Made by a program: the position numbers and the translations under genes. 64,000 bases of DNA from Limonium bicolor (taxonomy: Eukaryota; Streptophyta; Magnoliopsida; Caryophyllales; Plumbaginaceae). Each line of letters opens with the position of its first letter. Positions within the stretch are counted from its first letter, which is position 1. Shown one piece after another: positions 25,021 to 37,330 of this stretch. Under the pieces are notes generated by a model. It saw nothing but the letters and a program-made list of their open reading frames with translations. It was not told the origin of the DNA and ran no database searches. Location: contig CM041776.1 in the NCBI GenBank assembly GCA_023374045.1, forward strand, positions 124,773,733-124,837,732. Direction: 5' to 3'.

Positions 25021-25366
25021 TCTCCCCGTTCCGAATTCGTCTACGTTTTTTTGCTAATTTTACTACTTTTACTTTTACTGCTATACTATGCTAAAACACT
25101 GTAAATTATGATAGAAAAGAACCTGGTTTTACAGATCGAATTAGCAGAATAATGAGCACTGGCTTTCCCTCCCGCTCCCGCTCCGGTTACCGCTTCTAGA
25201 GAGAAGTCAGAGAGAATTCTAGAGAGATAGAGAGTTTGAGAGTTTGAAATTTTGTGGAGAGATAATAGAGGGTAAAGGTGTATATATATAGGAGAGTTTA
25301 AGGGTAAGGGCAAAAGCGTAAGTGAAAATGAAAACCCGACTGAGCGAACGAGTTCAGTATTTTAGA

Positions 25367-27313
25367 ATTATTTATCCACTCTTTCAATTCGGCCATCCTA
25401 CTTGTCTAAAAGTTGCTTCTTTCTTCTTTCATCTCTATCCCGTTATCTTAAATTTTGCAACGTTAACCCAAATTTCGTCTCTGGCGGTGGGCTGTGCTTA
25501 TTATTGTGATTTCATGTTTCATTTTCTGGGTTCGTCAATATCTGCGTATGTAACGTTGATGTAGGCCTAAGTTATCTCGGGTTCATGGATTCACGAAATT
25601 GCACGAAGAGCACTGGTTCCTTTCTTTGTTTGGGACATTTGCTTGTATCATAGCCTTCATCGGCCGTGTAATATGTATGTAATGTAGTCACTGTGGTTCG
25701 GCATAGAAAGTGTGATATATAAACCCATTGTATTGAATCTGTATGATTGTGTGTGTTGAGAGCTTGCAGTAAGGTATATTTATATATCAGATATTGGACT
25801 TTGACTGAGCCTATACTCAGATTGGACTGAATACAAAAATACTATTGGGCCTAATATGATTTAGTTATATCGGCCCACTGTCTATGTTACTTCTATGTTG
25901 CCTCTGTATCTTTTTTTTTTTTTGGTGAAACGTACTGCATTTTCTCCAACTGTTAGACCTTATTTAAAAATTGATATGATTCTTCATCTATATTTTTTGT
26001 TTATTCCTAGACTCAAAAGTTGATCTACTTGTTAGATTGATTGATATATATTCCCGTAGTCTAAATTTTGAGTGAAGTTCCGTGAAGTTGTTTTTAAAAG
26101 TTATCCTTAGCAGAGGTAAACAAACCTTACGAAAGAACTAGCATGAAAATAGTCAAATAAATGAATGATAGATTTTAGGGAATAGAAAATGATTCCACTC
26201 TCAATAATAATATTAGAGCTTGATATCAGATTATTCTCAACATCCCAGACAGGATCCATGGTCTTAAGGCTTACTGACCATATAGAGCGGAAGACAAGTG
26301 TTCATGTATTTTAGTCACAAATGAGGCATAATCTATGGGTTGGGGTGTTTCCCACAGAGGTTCCACTAAAACTTTTTATTGGAGTTACAAGGAGATAGTT
26401 GGGAGCATTTTAATGTGGTGAAAAATACAATGGTGTTATGGGCTAGATAAGTCGTCTATTTATATTTACTCCTAAATTGTATGTCCACATACACATTAGG
26501 CAAGTGTATTACCTATATTAAGACATACTTGCGACCAGGCTTCTGTCTTCTTTGCACTTCATCACGATCTCTCTCACCTCAAGTTCAACATGACCAATGA
26601 GAAACATGCTATCAGGCCGTATCGCTTTCCTTTTTGTGGACGTACGAGGTTGTTGTTGTCCCAAACAATCTTCTTACGAATCCTTGCCCCATCACTACTT
26701 TTTCGAGGAAGATACCAACCAATGAGAAGCAATGTCAACTCTATTATATTATTGTTGTCTTTGTGCAACCAGCTAATAGGGACATTGTACACAGAGGAAC
26801 ACTAGAATCTTCGTGCATCAGGAAAATCCTCAGCAGACATGGTCGGGGTCAACTATTAGCTTAGTCAACATATTCCTCTAAGCATGCTTGCAAACAAGGA
26901 TGATCCTTTTCGGTTGGCTGGCGGTGTCCAAACGATGTTGTTAGGCTTACTAATAGGGAATACCCCTCGTCATCTTGTCCATAGCGTTTATTGCTTGAGA
27001 CTATTGTATGTGGAGTGTGTTTTCGGTACGAGGAAAATGCATGCTACCAATAGCCTAGATTTTAATCATAGGTTTGAAACTTAAAACCTCATCTTGCAAT
27101 CACTTAATACCTATTAAACTGCATATTTTACCAAATAAAGATTAATGAGAATGCTAAGGTGTTAAATCATTCTATTCTAAGTGTTTTTATGGTATCAACT
27201 ATGTTTTTTTAATGCTAATTGTTTTAGTTCAGTGCACAATTTTTTTTATGATTGATGAAATGCCACTGGGCAACAGTTGTCCAAGAATCATACTATATAT
27301 ATATATATATATG
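25367..27313. other. Intergenic DNA, nothing recognised
   Basis: Mixed AT-rich DNA. Overlapping short frames on both strands at 26570-27085 have no recognisable domain. A (TA)n run ends at 27312, where the LINE begins. Confidence 0.5.
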
Positions 27314-29366
27314 ACGCACGACTACCCGCAGAGTGTTCGATAAATTGCCTGACAAAGGTCTGGACTTGTGGCATATGATGATAGAAGGGTGAATTTTACT
27401 TTCGTCGGAATTTCCAAATCTTCCTCAAACGTGGAAAGAGGAGGAGAGGTTAAAAATGAAATACGGATGGAGAAAGAGATCGAACTATGCAGATGATAGA
27501 AGGTCAGCGAGGCATCGTAGAGGGACGGGATATAGCAACAGACAGTCTAAAGATGACAGGCGAAGAAGGATAGTCGTGCCCGCGACCGAGGTAACTGGGA
27601 AAATTTTACTCCCACTACAATCTTCATAGACAACATCAGTAGAGAAGTGTCGGAGTATCATCTAGGGAAAATAGTAAGCAGATTTGCCAAATGGACCAGA
27701 ATCTACATTTGTAGAAAGGTGAGAAAATGGTCCCAGAAAGCTTTGCGTTTGTTGATGTTGAACATGTACGGGATGCAAAACGAGTGATTCAAGGTATAAA
27801 AGGATGGACCATCAACGGGAGTGAACTTTGGGCTAGACTAGAATATCAAGACAATAAGGCTAGAGGAGGAAGGAGCAGATCAAGATCCGATGAGAAGCCG
27901 AAAAGTCGAAAATACCTCCTTCAAAGGAGAAAAGCCCGGCCCTATCAAGACTATCTATTAGTGTCAAAGCGGATGAAGAGATGAAAGCGTGTTTAGAGAA
28001 ATGCGTGATTGTTGTTACCCTTCAAGAAGAAAAGACTGCAAAAGATGCGATGAATCTCATGATTGATCGTTGGCCTAATACTGCCGGGTTGCTAGCCCTC
28101 TCAAGGACAAAGTTCCTCATTGTCTTCAACTCACGCAGTGAAGTAGAAGATATAATAAGCAAAGCACAAAGAGAGGGCAAGGCTAACGGGGGCATGGATA
28201 TACGACGATGGATGTCTTATGACCAGGTAGAAAAGCGTAAAGCGTGGGTCAATATGCGCGGTATCCCACTTCATGCATGGAATAAGAAAAACGTGTGCAA
28301 GATCGCACAGACGGTTGGGGAAGTTATTAAAATTGAGGATGAGGATATCGACTCCATGGAAAATGCAGAGGTTCGTGCCCAAGTCGAGACATCCACACTT
28401 CAGCTAGTCAACTTGAAGATCACTGTCATTGTTGAGGGTCAGAGATTCCCGGTGAGTATAGTAGAAGTGGATAACAAATATCCTCCCCCCAAGAACCCAG
28501 AATCCTCTAACAGTATAATTTAGTTACCAAGGGATGAGGGAAAAGATACAATAAATCAACAACATCCAAAAAATGTTGAACAAGATCAGTCCGAAAAAGC
28601 TAAGGAACTCAGCTGTTACAATGCCTCCCAAGGTAGTGCAATCGAAAAGAGGCATGTAGATTCCCTAGACAAAATGCTGCTGGTGTTGATGGGGTACGAG
28701 ATGAAGAGGCTAATAATATGTTGGGCACATTATTTGATGAGGAGCCGCCTCACTCGGGTGCTGCAGTGGAGTCACGTCAGAAGTATGAGGACCGGATGTT
28801 GCCTACTCAGACAAGGAATAGTGTCCCGGCAATAAATGAACAAGGGTAAAATCATAAACCCGGATGCAGAAGCGGATGAATGCATCAACTAATGAGACAG
28901 TTAGGTTGTCACGTGCCTAATCCAACCCAGACCAAAGCCAATATTATCAACCAAATCCAAGAGCAGATGTGACAACGTGGGGCTTAGATTATGGGCTTAC
29001 TTTTAGGAGATTAGCTTAAGAGGGGGGTTCGGTCGCGATTGGTTGTTCGAGGATGAGGTGGTTATGTTCTCTAGGGTGGTTCATTTTTGGGCCCATTAGG
29101 TGCTAGAGGTTTATTGTACCTGAAGGGGCGTGCGAGGTCTTGTTGTGGTGCTTCTGGGAGGGTGCTTTGGTACATTTCTTTAGTGAGGTGGTGCTTGTAC
29201 TGGGTTCTTCTTTGAGTGTTCTCTTTGTTGTCCTACTGAGTTGGCGGGTACTCTTTTTCCTTCCTGGCTTTTTCCCATTGGGTTTTGCCTAGGGAGGTTT
29301 TAATGAGGCCCAATATTTGCCTCTCACCTTTTTAATAAATGGCTTTAAGCCCTAATTATCAAAAAA
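27314..29366 (+). mobile_element. LINE/L1-type element with ORF1 only
   Basis: A non-LTR retrotransposon. It has a coding region with RRM and DUF4283 domains, as in plant L1 ORF1. A 3' UTR ends with the recurrent plant-LINE phrases GGGAGGTTTTAATGAGGC and TTTTTAATAAATGGC, followed by a short A-tail (29361-29366). Flanks share TATATATATATATG, a likely target duplication, though the (TA)n context weakens that. There is no endonuclease or reverse transcriptase ORF2 between ORF1 and the 3' UTR, so the element is internally deleted and non-autonomous. Confidence 0.8.
27457..28523 (+). pseudogene. LINE ORF1: RRM plus DUF4283
   Basis: An Arg-rich N-terminus (from MKYGWRKRSN at 27457) precedes an RNA-recognition motif with RNP2-like IFIDNIS (about 27626) and RNP1-like ESFAFVDVEHV (about 27736). 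A DUF4283 domain follows (27990-28470), with the signature WMSYDQVEKRKAWVNMRGIPLHAW split around 28220-28280. ORF1 proteins coat LINE RNA and aid target-primed reverse transcription. Three frames are used: one change lies between the leader and RNP2, one between RNP2 and RNP1 (near 27720) and one near 27981. A stop at 28521 ends the last open part, and the zinc-knuckle tail usual in this family was not found. Confidence 0.8.
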
Positions 29367-30147
29367 TATATATATATATGTATGGGATTTCAGCTTCCTT
29401 CTTAGAAGATCTCTTTCCTCCCTTGGCGGAGGCCTCGCCCATTTTTCTTTGCTATACATACCGGTGATCGGAAAGCCTTCTCGCCCTGTCATTGTTGTTC
29501 TTGCTCTCACTTAGTTTGGGTGTTACTTCTATCCATTGTTGACGATTGGGGTTTCCATTTCTCTTTCTCTTTCGCTCTTAGATTTCTGTTTGTCTTTAAG
29601 TTTCAAGTTGCTTCTTTGACTTGATTTATGTACAACAATGTCTCCTTTTTCCGATGGCCTTCCTTCTTTTCTATCCTTGTGTTTATGCTCTATGGTTCTT
29701 TTGTCCTTATCGTTTCTATCCATACCAATCCATCTGCATGTACAGTTTGCAGTCTTAGAATGCCAAAATTTTAACGAGTTTTGTCTTGTTTTCATCTCGT
29801 CAAACTAAAATGGAAGGACTTTTTTGGATGGAGGTGGTAGGCACTCCGAACCACCACTGAGACATGCAGATAGATTTTATAATCATCAATAAAATTGTAT
29901 GCAGTATGTATTTTGGGGGTATCGTTCGAGTTTCTGTTGAAGGTCATCGATGGCTTCTTGTGGTCCTAAGGAGTAAGACTAAGCAGAAGGTTCTGCCCAC
30001 CACCAGTGGTAGATGCATACCGTGGAGCTCTTTAAGGGAATCGACACAAAACTAGGGTGGGGTAATCAACTTCGGCTTAGAAGAATGCAGTGGCTCTTCA
30101 ATAATTGGGCAGATTACAAACGAGACTACAGACTAAGCCCATCAAAT
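29367..30147. other. Intergenic DNA, unassigned
   Basis: No recognised gene. A minus-strand open stretch of 88 codons at 29529-29795 is Lys/Arg/Glu-rich (DRNDKDKRTIEHKHKDRK) but has no domain I can name. The sequence may continue from before 27313, with the LINE splitting it. Confidence 0.4.
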
Positions 30148-30429
30148 TGTAAACATTAGGCCCAACTCTACTTTAGCCCATATAAAATCGGATTCTTGTA
30201 CTTAAACAAAACGCACAGTTTCGGTTCTACATTCTATATATATATATACACACAAGGACATTGTATAGACATGCTGAAATGAATACAAAATGAGTGATTA
30301 TGCTTTGGGATCTGCAGTCGTCACTATTCCATTCCAATTTCAGCAAATTCCATTGCACTCTTTTAGCATGGTATCAGAGCTAAGACTACATTTCTTTCTC
30401 CTCTAGTGATTTCTATTTCTCTTTCCGCA

Positions 30430-32004
30430 TTCATGTCTACTGCTCTTCCTCTACTACTGGAAATTGCTTGGACAATACTCAGACATGTCACATTCTATCA
30501 GACACCTCCTTTGCACCTCATCTATCTCTGTTTCTTCTTTTCTATCTCCATCTTCTAATTTCATCAAACTTTCTACTGATAATTTCCCATTATGAAAGAT
30601 TCAACTTGAACCTTATCTTCGAGGTCATGCCTTGTTTGGATGGATTGATGGCTCCAAACCACCTCCATCTGAAATGGTAAATGTGGTACCAAATCCAGAG
30701 TTTATTTCTTAGAAACAAAAGATCAACTAATTATGTCTCGGTTAAGTGCTTCTATGACTGAATCTGTGCTAAGTCAAGTTGTTTTGTCAACTTCATCTTC
30801 TAAAACTTAGAAAAACATTCATGATATCTTTGCTGCTCAAGTAAATTCTGGCATCATGTTACTTAGAGCTCAGCTCATGAATATTAAAAAAGATTTGACA
30901 GTATCACTGCATATTTAACTAAGGCTAGAGGTATTTCTAATTCTTAGCTTCAGTTGGAGCACCTATATCAGATTACGATTTTGTCAGTTGTTTAATAGTT
31001 GGATTACCTCTAGACTTTGAGTCTGTTAAAGAAAATCTGATGTTAAGGGTTGAAGTTGTTACTCCTGATGTGTTATACGGGCAACTTCTTACTGATGAAG
31101 CTCACCTTGCTCAACAAACAGATGTTATAGTCAACACTCACCTTAGAGCTAATTACACCCAGACCCAACAAAACCCTACTACTGGTGGTAACACCTACAG
31201 AGGCAAAGGCTACAGAGGTGGTAGATCTAACAGAGGTGGAAATTATTACAAAGGAGGAAGATCTTCATCGAGAGGAGGTAGAACTAATGCCTCACTGAAC
31301 AATCGTCTTTCAGGCAAGAATGACCCCAGAATTCAATGTCAAGTTTGCAATAAGTATGGGCATTCTGCTGCTTCTTGCTATCACAGATATGACCATGCTT
31401 ATCAAGCCAACCCTCCTACAAATTTCATAGCCCACTAAACTACTATTAGATCCTACCTAGTATCTAGACAGTGGCTGCAAACCACTTCACTCATGACTTT
31501 TCCAACCTCAGCATTGATCAAAGTTAACTAGTGGTTCAGATGAAGTTGATTTTGGTAATGGTGGTTCTCTTCTTGTCAAAGGACAAGGAACTGGTTTGCT
31601 TCCTACCTCAAATGGTCAATTTACTCTCCCACGTTTACTTTATGTTTGGACTTGAACAAAAATCTTGTTTCAGTTAAGCAATTCACCTCTAAGCATAATG
31701 TAATATTTGAATTTAATCCTACTTGTTTCTTAATCACGGACCTAACTACAAGGATATTTCTACTCATAGGAGGAACTAAGAATGGGCTCTACAGTTTTCC
31801 TGAAGCTTTGAGGACTACATCCACTATCACTTTTCAGGCTCATGTTACTCAGAAGGCTAGTACCAATGTTTGGCATCAGTGTTTGGGTCATCCATCATCT
31901 AGTGTTACTCATTTCACTATAAATAGATTTCATCTTCCTGTTTTGTCTAAGTTTTTTAATCAAGAAGAGTGTAAAGGTTGTCACATTGGCAAACTTCATG
32001 CATT
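30430..32004 (+). pseudogene. Copia-3 gag, protease and pre-integrase
   Basis: Gag starts around 30430 and is broken by several stops. The open part 31040-31438 shows the UBN2-type end (LLTDEAHLAQQ), a Gly/Arg-rich stretch and a CCHC knuckle, CQVCNKYGHSAASC. The protease site is degenerate (about 31470, DSGCKP). At 31646-32004 is the GAG-pre-integrase zinc region with NVWHQCLGHPSSSV and CKGCHIGKLHA. The next codons are at 38123, across the CACTA insertion. Confidence 0.8.
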
Positions 32005-33703
32005 CACTAGTAGAAAAATGAGGCTTTTTGGCGCCTCATTTTTGGCGGTTGCAGTAGGAACCGCCGAAAATAACTCACTGGGAACATCTTTTTTGTGGTC
32101 CTAAGGAAACAACCGCCGAAAATCATTAACTATTTTTGGCGGTTCTTCGTTATAAACCGCCGAAAAAGGTCCAATTAAATTTTTTAAAAAATAAACAGGG
32201 CTTTTTTGGTGGTTCCTAGCTTAAAAACCGGCGAAAAGGGTCTTTTAACTCAACCCCCACCCCGACAGTTTTCATTCTCGACGTTCTTCCTCGCTCGTAC
32301 ACAGACCCGCGCTCTCGCCCCTTTTTGTCGCCTCCACCGTCGCCTGCCACCGCCGTCCACTCCTTCGCCGCCTCAGACCGTCTGCGCCGCCGCCGTCGTT
32401 GTGCTGAGCTTCACCGTTGAGCTGGGCTGCAGTTCGAAACGAAGCTGCATGCTGTAGCTTCCGAAATTAGGTATTTTTTGACCGAAAATCAATTTCAAAT
32501 TCTTGTTGAATTGGGCATTAATTTGGTGTGTATGTATAATGGTTGCTTGATTTATGTCATCTGGAATGTAGAAGATTTATTGGTTCAATTGGAATTGCTA
32601 TATGTGTGTCACTTGACAAAATAATGTATATGCCCGCAATGTGTTCGATAAAATGTCTGAACCAATTTCAGTGACTTTTTTTTTGCTTTATTGTCATTGT
32701 TTGTGTGAATTATTGACGAGTAAGTGTTCTTGATGAACTGTCGGTATGAATTAACATTAAAAATGTTAATTTATAGTTTAATTGATTTTATGTTTTGATT
32801 TTCCAATAAGTCATAATATTTATTAAATAATGTCAACGAATTAGATACTATACAAGTTGTCGGTGTATCTACTCGCGTTAGCTCCTTGCCGCCTTCCCTC
32901 ACCGCCCGCCTCTGCTACTCCCATCCGCCCTGTTATCTCCCTCTGAGTTCCACCTGCTCCTCGTCCTTCCATTCACCCTCATATACAGTATACGTATACC
33001 AAAGACAGGTTAGTTTTATTTATTCAATTAACCTCAATCAATTTTCATTTATCATGATTGTTTGAGTAATTAGTTCATATATGTAATAGTTAGTTGATTA
33101 ATTATACATATGTAGAAGATTGATCACTTCTTATTTTTATGGTTCATTACAGTTACACCCTTTTGACTCCACATTTGTTTTCATCTAATACAGGCTTATT
33201 TGTGGCCATCTTCCGCCCTATTATCTCCCCCCGAGTTTCCTCTGCTCCTTATCTGTCTGTTCAGCATTGTACGTTGGTATACAAAAACAGGCTAATTTTA
33301 ATTTCAACCTCCATCAATTTTCATTTTCCATAAATGTTTATGTAATTAGTTTATTTATATGTTGTAGTTAGTTGAGTAGATATACATATATAATATAACA
33401 AAATAAAATAACTAACTATATATTATATATATATCACCTAGTAGTATATATATTATAGATGTATATATACATATAAGACAACCAAGTAGTATAATATATA
33501 TATATATATATATTTAAATGTGTTTATATATATTGTACACACTCTCCATGCAAAAACCATATCTATACATGACCTTTTCCAAAGATAGTTTCGTCAATGT
33601 TATTTTTATATTTAATATTTTAAATATTAGTTAAGTTATTATATATTATAAATATATATTTATAGATATTATTTAGTTTAAACTTTTAGTTGGTGTTTGT
33701 AGA

Positions 33704-34201
33704 ATGGATCGTGAGTGGATGTATGGTCGGCGAGGCAATTATTTTGAATCAAAAGTGGATAATGAATTTTGCAAAGCAGCTCCCGATCATCAGAAAAGGA
33801 TGAATGAGACACACATTCCCTATCCATGTGCACAGTGTGAACTTCGCAACAAGTTCCCTAATCTACATGCAATCAGATTTCATCTATCCAGGTGTGGATT
33901 TATGCCAAACTATAAGATCTGGTTTTTGCATGGCGAGTCTTTAGAAGCTAGTAGCAGGGTTCAAACTTCCACCCAGCCGAACAGTGAACCAAGAATGGTT
34001 ACCGACGACACTACATTTCCTGATAATGAGTGTGATCAGAGTGACACTGAAATCAACGACGACAATGAAAAGATTGAACAACTGGACTCTATGCTGCAAG
34101 ATGTTGAGGATAATTTCACAGACAAGCCGACTGAATATCAAAGATTAGTTGACACATCACGGTCCCTTTGTTCCCCCGATGCACCAAATTTACAAAGTTG
34201 A
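33704..34201 (+). pseudogene. CACTA-1 TNP2 N-terminal domain
   Basis: MDREWMYGRRGNYFESKVDNEF is split here as the usual start of TNP2 proteins. It is followed by the transposase-associated zinc region, with Cys pairs in PYPCAQCELRN and a His/Cys pair in RFHLSRCGFMPNYKIWFLHGE. It runs about 165 residues and then shifts frame near 34185 into the transposase_21 region (KARFGLSDKSFTAILELFHDMLPDDNNL, split around 34230-34310). In CACTA elements this protein cuts the element ends. Confidence 0.88.
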
Positions 34202-34441
34202 CATCCGTGCTACACTTGTTCAATCTGAAAGCAAGATTTGGCTTGAGTGATAAGAGTTTTACGGCAATACTAGAACTATTCCACGACATGCTTCCAGATG
34301 ATAACAATCTTCTTACTTCCACTTATGATGCAAAAAAGTTGATGTGTCCTATGGGTGTGGAGTACGAAAAGATACACACACCTCCAAACAGTGTGTATTA
34401 TATAGAAGAGAGAATAAACATTTGAATCAGTGTCTAAAATG

Positions 34442-35468
34442 TCATTTGTCACGCTATAAACAGAAGGACGACCAATCATCCAATTCTAAGAAAAAAGTCC
34501 TCCAGCAAAAGTCATTTGGTATTTACCCATAATACCAAGGTTCAAACGTCTGTTTGCAAATGTCAGTGATGCTCAAAATTTAAGATGGCACGCAGAAGGA
34601 AGAAAAAATGATGATAAGCTGAGACATCCAGTTGATTCACCACAGTGGAGGACTATCGATAGAAGATTTGAATATTTTGCCTGATAATCGAAATTTGAGA
34701 CTCGGGCTATGTACAGATGGGATGAATCTGTATGGAACTCTAAGTAGTCAACACAGCACTTGGCCTGTTCTATTGGTGATTTACAATCTTCCTTCGTGGT
34801 TGTGTATGAAGCGAAAATACATAATGTTATCATTGTTGATTTTTGTACCTAAACAACCTGGACATAATATCGATGTATACCTTGCACCGCTGATTGACGA
34901 TTTGAAATTGTTATGGAATCAGGGGACAGTGGTTTATGACTGAGTGTGAAGTTTTGTCTGCCATAACCGTCATAAACCACTGTCCCCTGATTCCATAACA
35001 ATTTCAAATCGTCAATCAGCGGTGCAAGGTATACATCGATATTATGTCCAGGTTGTTTAGGTACAGAAATCAACAATGATAACATTATGTATTTTCGCTT
35101 CATACACAACCACGAAGGAAGATTGTAAATCACCAATAGAACAGGCCAAGTGTTTGTGTTGACTACTTAGAGTGCCATACAGATTCATCCCATTTGTACA
35201 TAGCCCGAGTCTCAAATTTCGATTATCACTGGCAAAATCTTCAAATCTTCTATCGATAGTCCTCCACTGTGGTGAATCAGATGGATGTCTCAGCTTATCA
35301 TCATTTTTTCTTCCTTCTGCGTGCCATCTTAAATTTTGAGCATCTCTGGCATTTGCAAACAGACGTTTGAACTTGGTATTATGGGTAAATATCAAATGAC
35401 TTTTGCTGGAGGACTTTTTTTCTTAGAATTGGATGATTGGTCGTCCTTCTGTTTATAGCGTGACAAAT
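34442..35468. repeat. 500 bp inverted duplication within TNP2
   Basis: Arms 34442-34940 and 34969-35468 are reverse complements at about 95% or more by eye, separated by a loop of 28 bases. The left arm is in coding sense (NLRWHAEGRK, LRLGLCTDGMN, NLPSWLCMKRKYIMLS, DVYLAPLIDDLKLLWNQG). The right arm encodes the same protein on the minus strand, and its sense copy runs a little further (YDGYGRQNFTLS). The duplicate sits where the following 200 or so TNP2 residues should be. Any transcript crossing both arms would form a long double-stranded RNA. Confidence 0.95.
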
Positions 35469-35469
35469 G

Positions 35470-36625
35470 TTACACTTTGTCTAAGAATGAGAAGATTAGG
35501 TTTTACAAAAGTCTTCATTCCCTAATGTTCCTACGGGTTATTCATCTAACTGGAAAAGTCTTGTGTCAATGAAGGACTTGAAATTGGTCGGGTTGAAATC
35601 TCATGATTATCACGTTCTGATGTTGCATCTCCTTCCTGTTGCTATTCGAGGTATATTGCCGAAGGATGTGTGAAATGCAATTACAAGACTTTGTTTCTTT
35701 TTAATGTAGTGTGCAATAAAGCCGTGGATGCTGATACACTTGACAGTCTGCAACGTGATGTTGTTGTTACGATCTGTCAACTTGAAATGTATTTTCCACC
35801 CTCGTTTTTTGACATCATGGTTCACTTAGTTGTTCACATTGTTATGGAAATCAAATTATATGGTCCCATATATTTGAGATACATGTATCCGTTTGAGAGA
35901 TACATAGGAATCTTGAAGGGAATGATGAAGAATAGATATCGACCTGAAGGGAGTATTATAGAAGGGACAATAACCGAAGAAGTGACAGAATTTTGTACTG
36001 AATACTTAAAAAGGGTGCAATAGCTATTAGAGTGCCACAACCGAGACACACAGGAGGGACAGAAGGTCAAGGTGTTATTGGGGAAAAATCGTGGCAATTG
36101 ATTCATCCTCAATGGAGTTAGCACATTTGTTCGTTTACATCACCTTGAGATTATTGAGCCATTTTTTTAGAAACACATTACTGTACTAAGAGGTCAAGGA
36201 ATATTGTTTGGTTGATAAAAGAGCAAAACAAGACCTTTTGTTCATGGTTTAGAGGCCATGTCATGAAACTTGCATCACTAGCGCCTGATAATGTAGGTGA
36301 AGAGCTCCGTTGGTTAGCTTTGGGACCTGGTTCAACTGATGTATCTTACGACGGGTATGACATCAATGGGTTCACCTATTGGACAAAGCAACAAGATGAT
36401 AGATGTGTAAACCAGAATAGTGGGGTGAAAGTAGAAGCAGCCACAACTGAGTATACTAGAGGTGATCAAGCTTCAGCGATTTCAACCTCGAGGTTATATT
36501 ATGGATTCATTGAAGATATTTGGGAACTTGATTATCAGTTTCAAAAGTTTGTTATTTTCAAATGCAAATGGGTGGATAACAGACACGGTTATCGAGTGCA
36601 TGATGGGTTTAATTTTTGATTTATC
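35470..36625 (+). pseudogene. CACTA-1 TNP2 C-terminal half (DUF4218, DUF4216)
   Basis: After the inverted duplication the TNP2 sequence resumes. It has KDLKLVGLKSHDYHVLMLHLLP (split by line, about 35570-35640), then DUF4218 (YGPIYLRYMYPFERYIGILKG, 35855-35925) and DUF4216 (36330-36620: DGYDINGFTYWT, NQNSGVKVEA, WVDNRHGYRV). Frameshifts occur near 35670, 36025 and 36620. A companion frame to 36935 continues the C-terminus (FYIEDPIDSRWSVVLPGKRY). Confidence 0.86.
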
Positions 36626-36864
36626 ACGTCTTGGGCATATACAAGATCCGTTCATATTTCCCAAGGACTGTGAACAAGTATTTTACATAGAAGATCCCAT
36701 CGATTCCAGATGGTCAGTGGTTTTACCAGGGAAAAGATATGTGAACACAAATGTTGATCAAGATGTTGATGACGATGAATTACTGTTCGATGAGACACCA
36801 CCCTTTTCTAACAGTATTCCTGTCACAGACATTGTTGATATTCCAGACATTGGCCCCTACTGGT

Positions 36865-37330
36865 GTTGTGTTTGGATCGTGCACGTATACTATATCTTGA
36901 TCCGCTTCGGAACTCAGTACCAAATAACATCATGATAAAGCCACACCTTAGCATGTAAGTACATTATGAACCACTTATTTATGTATTTCAACTCTTTTAA
37001 TTTAATTTTGTTGTGCATGGATATCCTATTTTTATTAATTTATTTATGATATTTAATGTGCAATGTATATCAAAGTGTTATGATGCCAGAGCTTGGTGTA
37101 AGGATAAAAGGTGTTATCCCCTGGACTGCAGTGAAGGTACATGCATCACTTACTTGTTTATTATTGATAGAACAAATGTCTTATGTAATTAATCTTCTTC
37201 TTTTTTTTCCGTGTTTAAGTGTCCATGTCAACTCGGGGGTTCAGAATGTGGGTATTATGTCATGAGGTATATGCATGACATAGTCACCCTTTTTGGTGAT
37301 ATGCAAGATCCGTTAGAACAAGTATGTCGA
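36865..37330 (+). pseudogene. CACTA-1 Ulp1-like protease remnant
   Basis: Directly after TNP2 is ILYLDPLRNSVPNN (about 36890-36930), with the Asp of the C48 peptidase triad. Then come an intron, GVIPWTAVK (about 37105), another intron, and CPCQLGGSECGYYVMRYMHD (37220-37280), with the Gln and catalytic Cys. The segment with the catalytic His is missing. Ulp1-like SUMO/ubiquitin-like proteases are common passengers of plant CACTA and MULE elements. The direct TNP2-to-Ulp1 junction suggests that the intervening second gene was deleted. Confidence 0.8.

Larger units (their letters stand above)
17616..25357 (+). mobile_element. 7.7 kb MULE carrying OTU and plant-mobile-domain genes
   Basis: A Mutator-like element defined by three features. 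Inverted ends share CGCTCAGTCGGGTTTTCA (left 17627-17644; right, inverted, about 25328-25346) followed by a TTTTGCCC block on each side. The flanking 9-mers are TATTTTAGG (17607-17615) and TATTTTAGA (25358-25366), an 8/9 target duplication of the length made by Mutator elements. Inside are a MULE transposase gene with an OTU domain on the plus strand, a satellite array, and a plant-mobile-domain gene on the minus strand. The termini are only tens of bases long and imperfect, unlike classic Mu. Both genes have frameshifts. Confidence 0.85.

Noticed and set aside
24011..25104. Plus-strand Ser/Pro/Arg-rich open frames
   Set aside because: GC-rich composition removes stops; the recognised gene (PMD) is on the other strand.
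26574..27084. Possible small genes on both strands
   Set aside because: No recognisable domain, overlapping frames on opposite strands, no clear splice or start context.
34849..35395. Minus-strand TNP2-like protein as a second transposase gene
   Set aside because: It is the inverted arm of the 500 bp duplication, not an independent gene.
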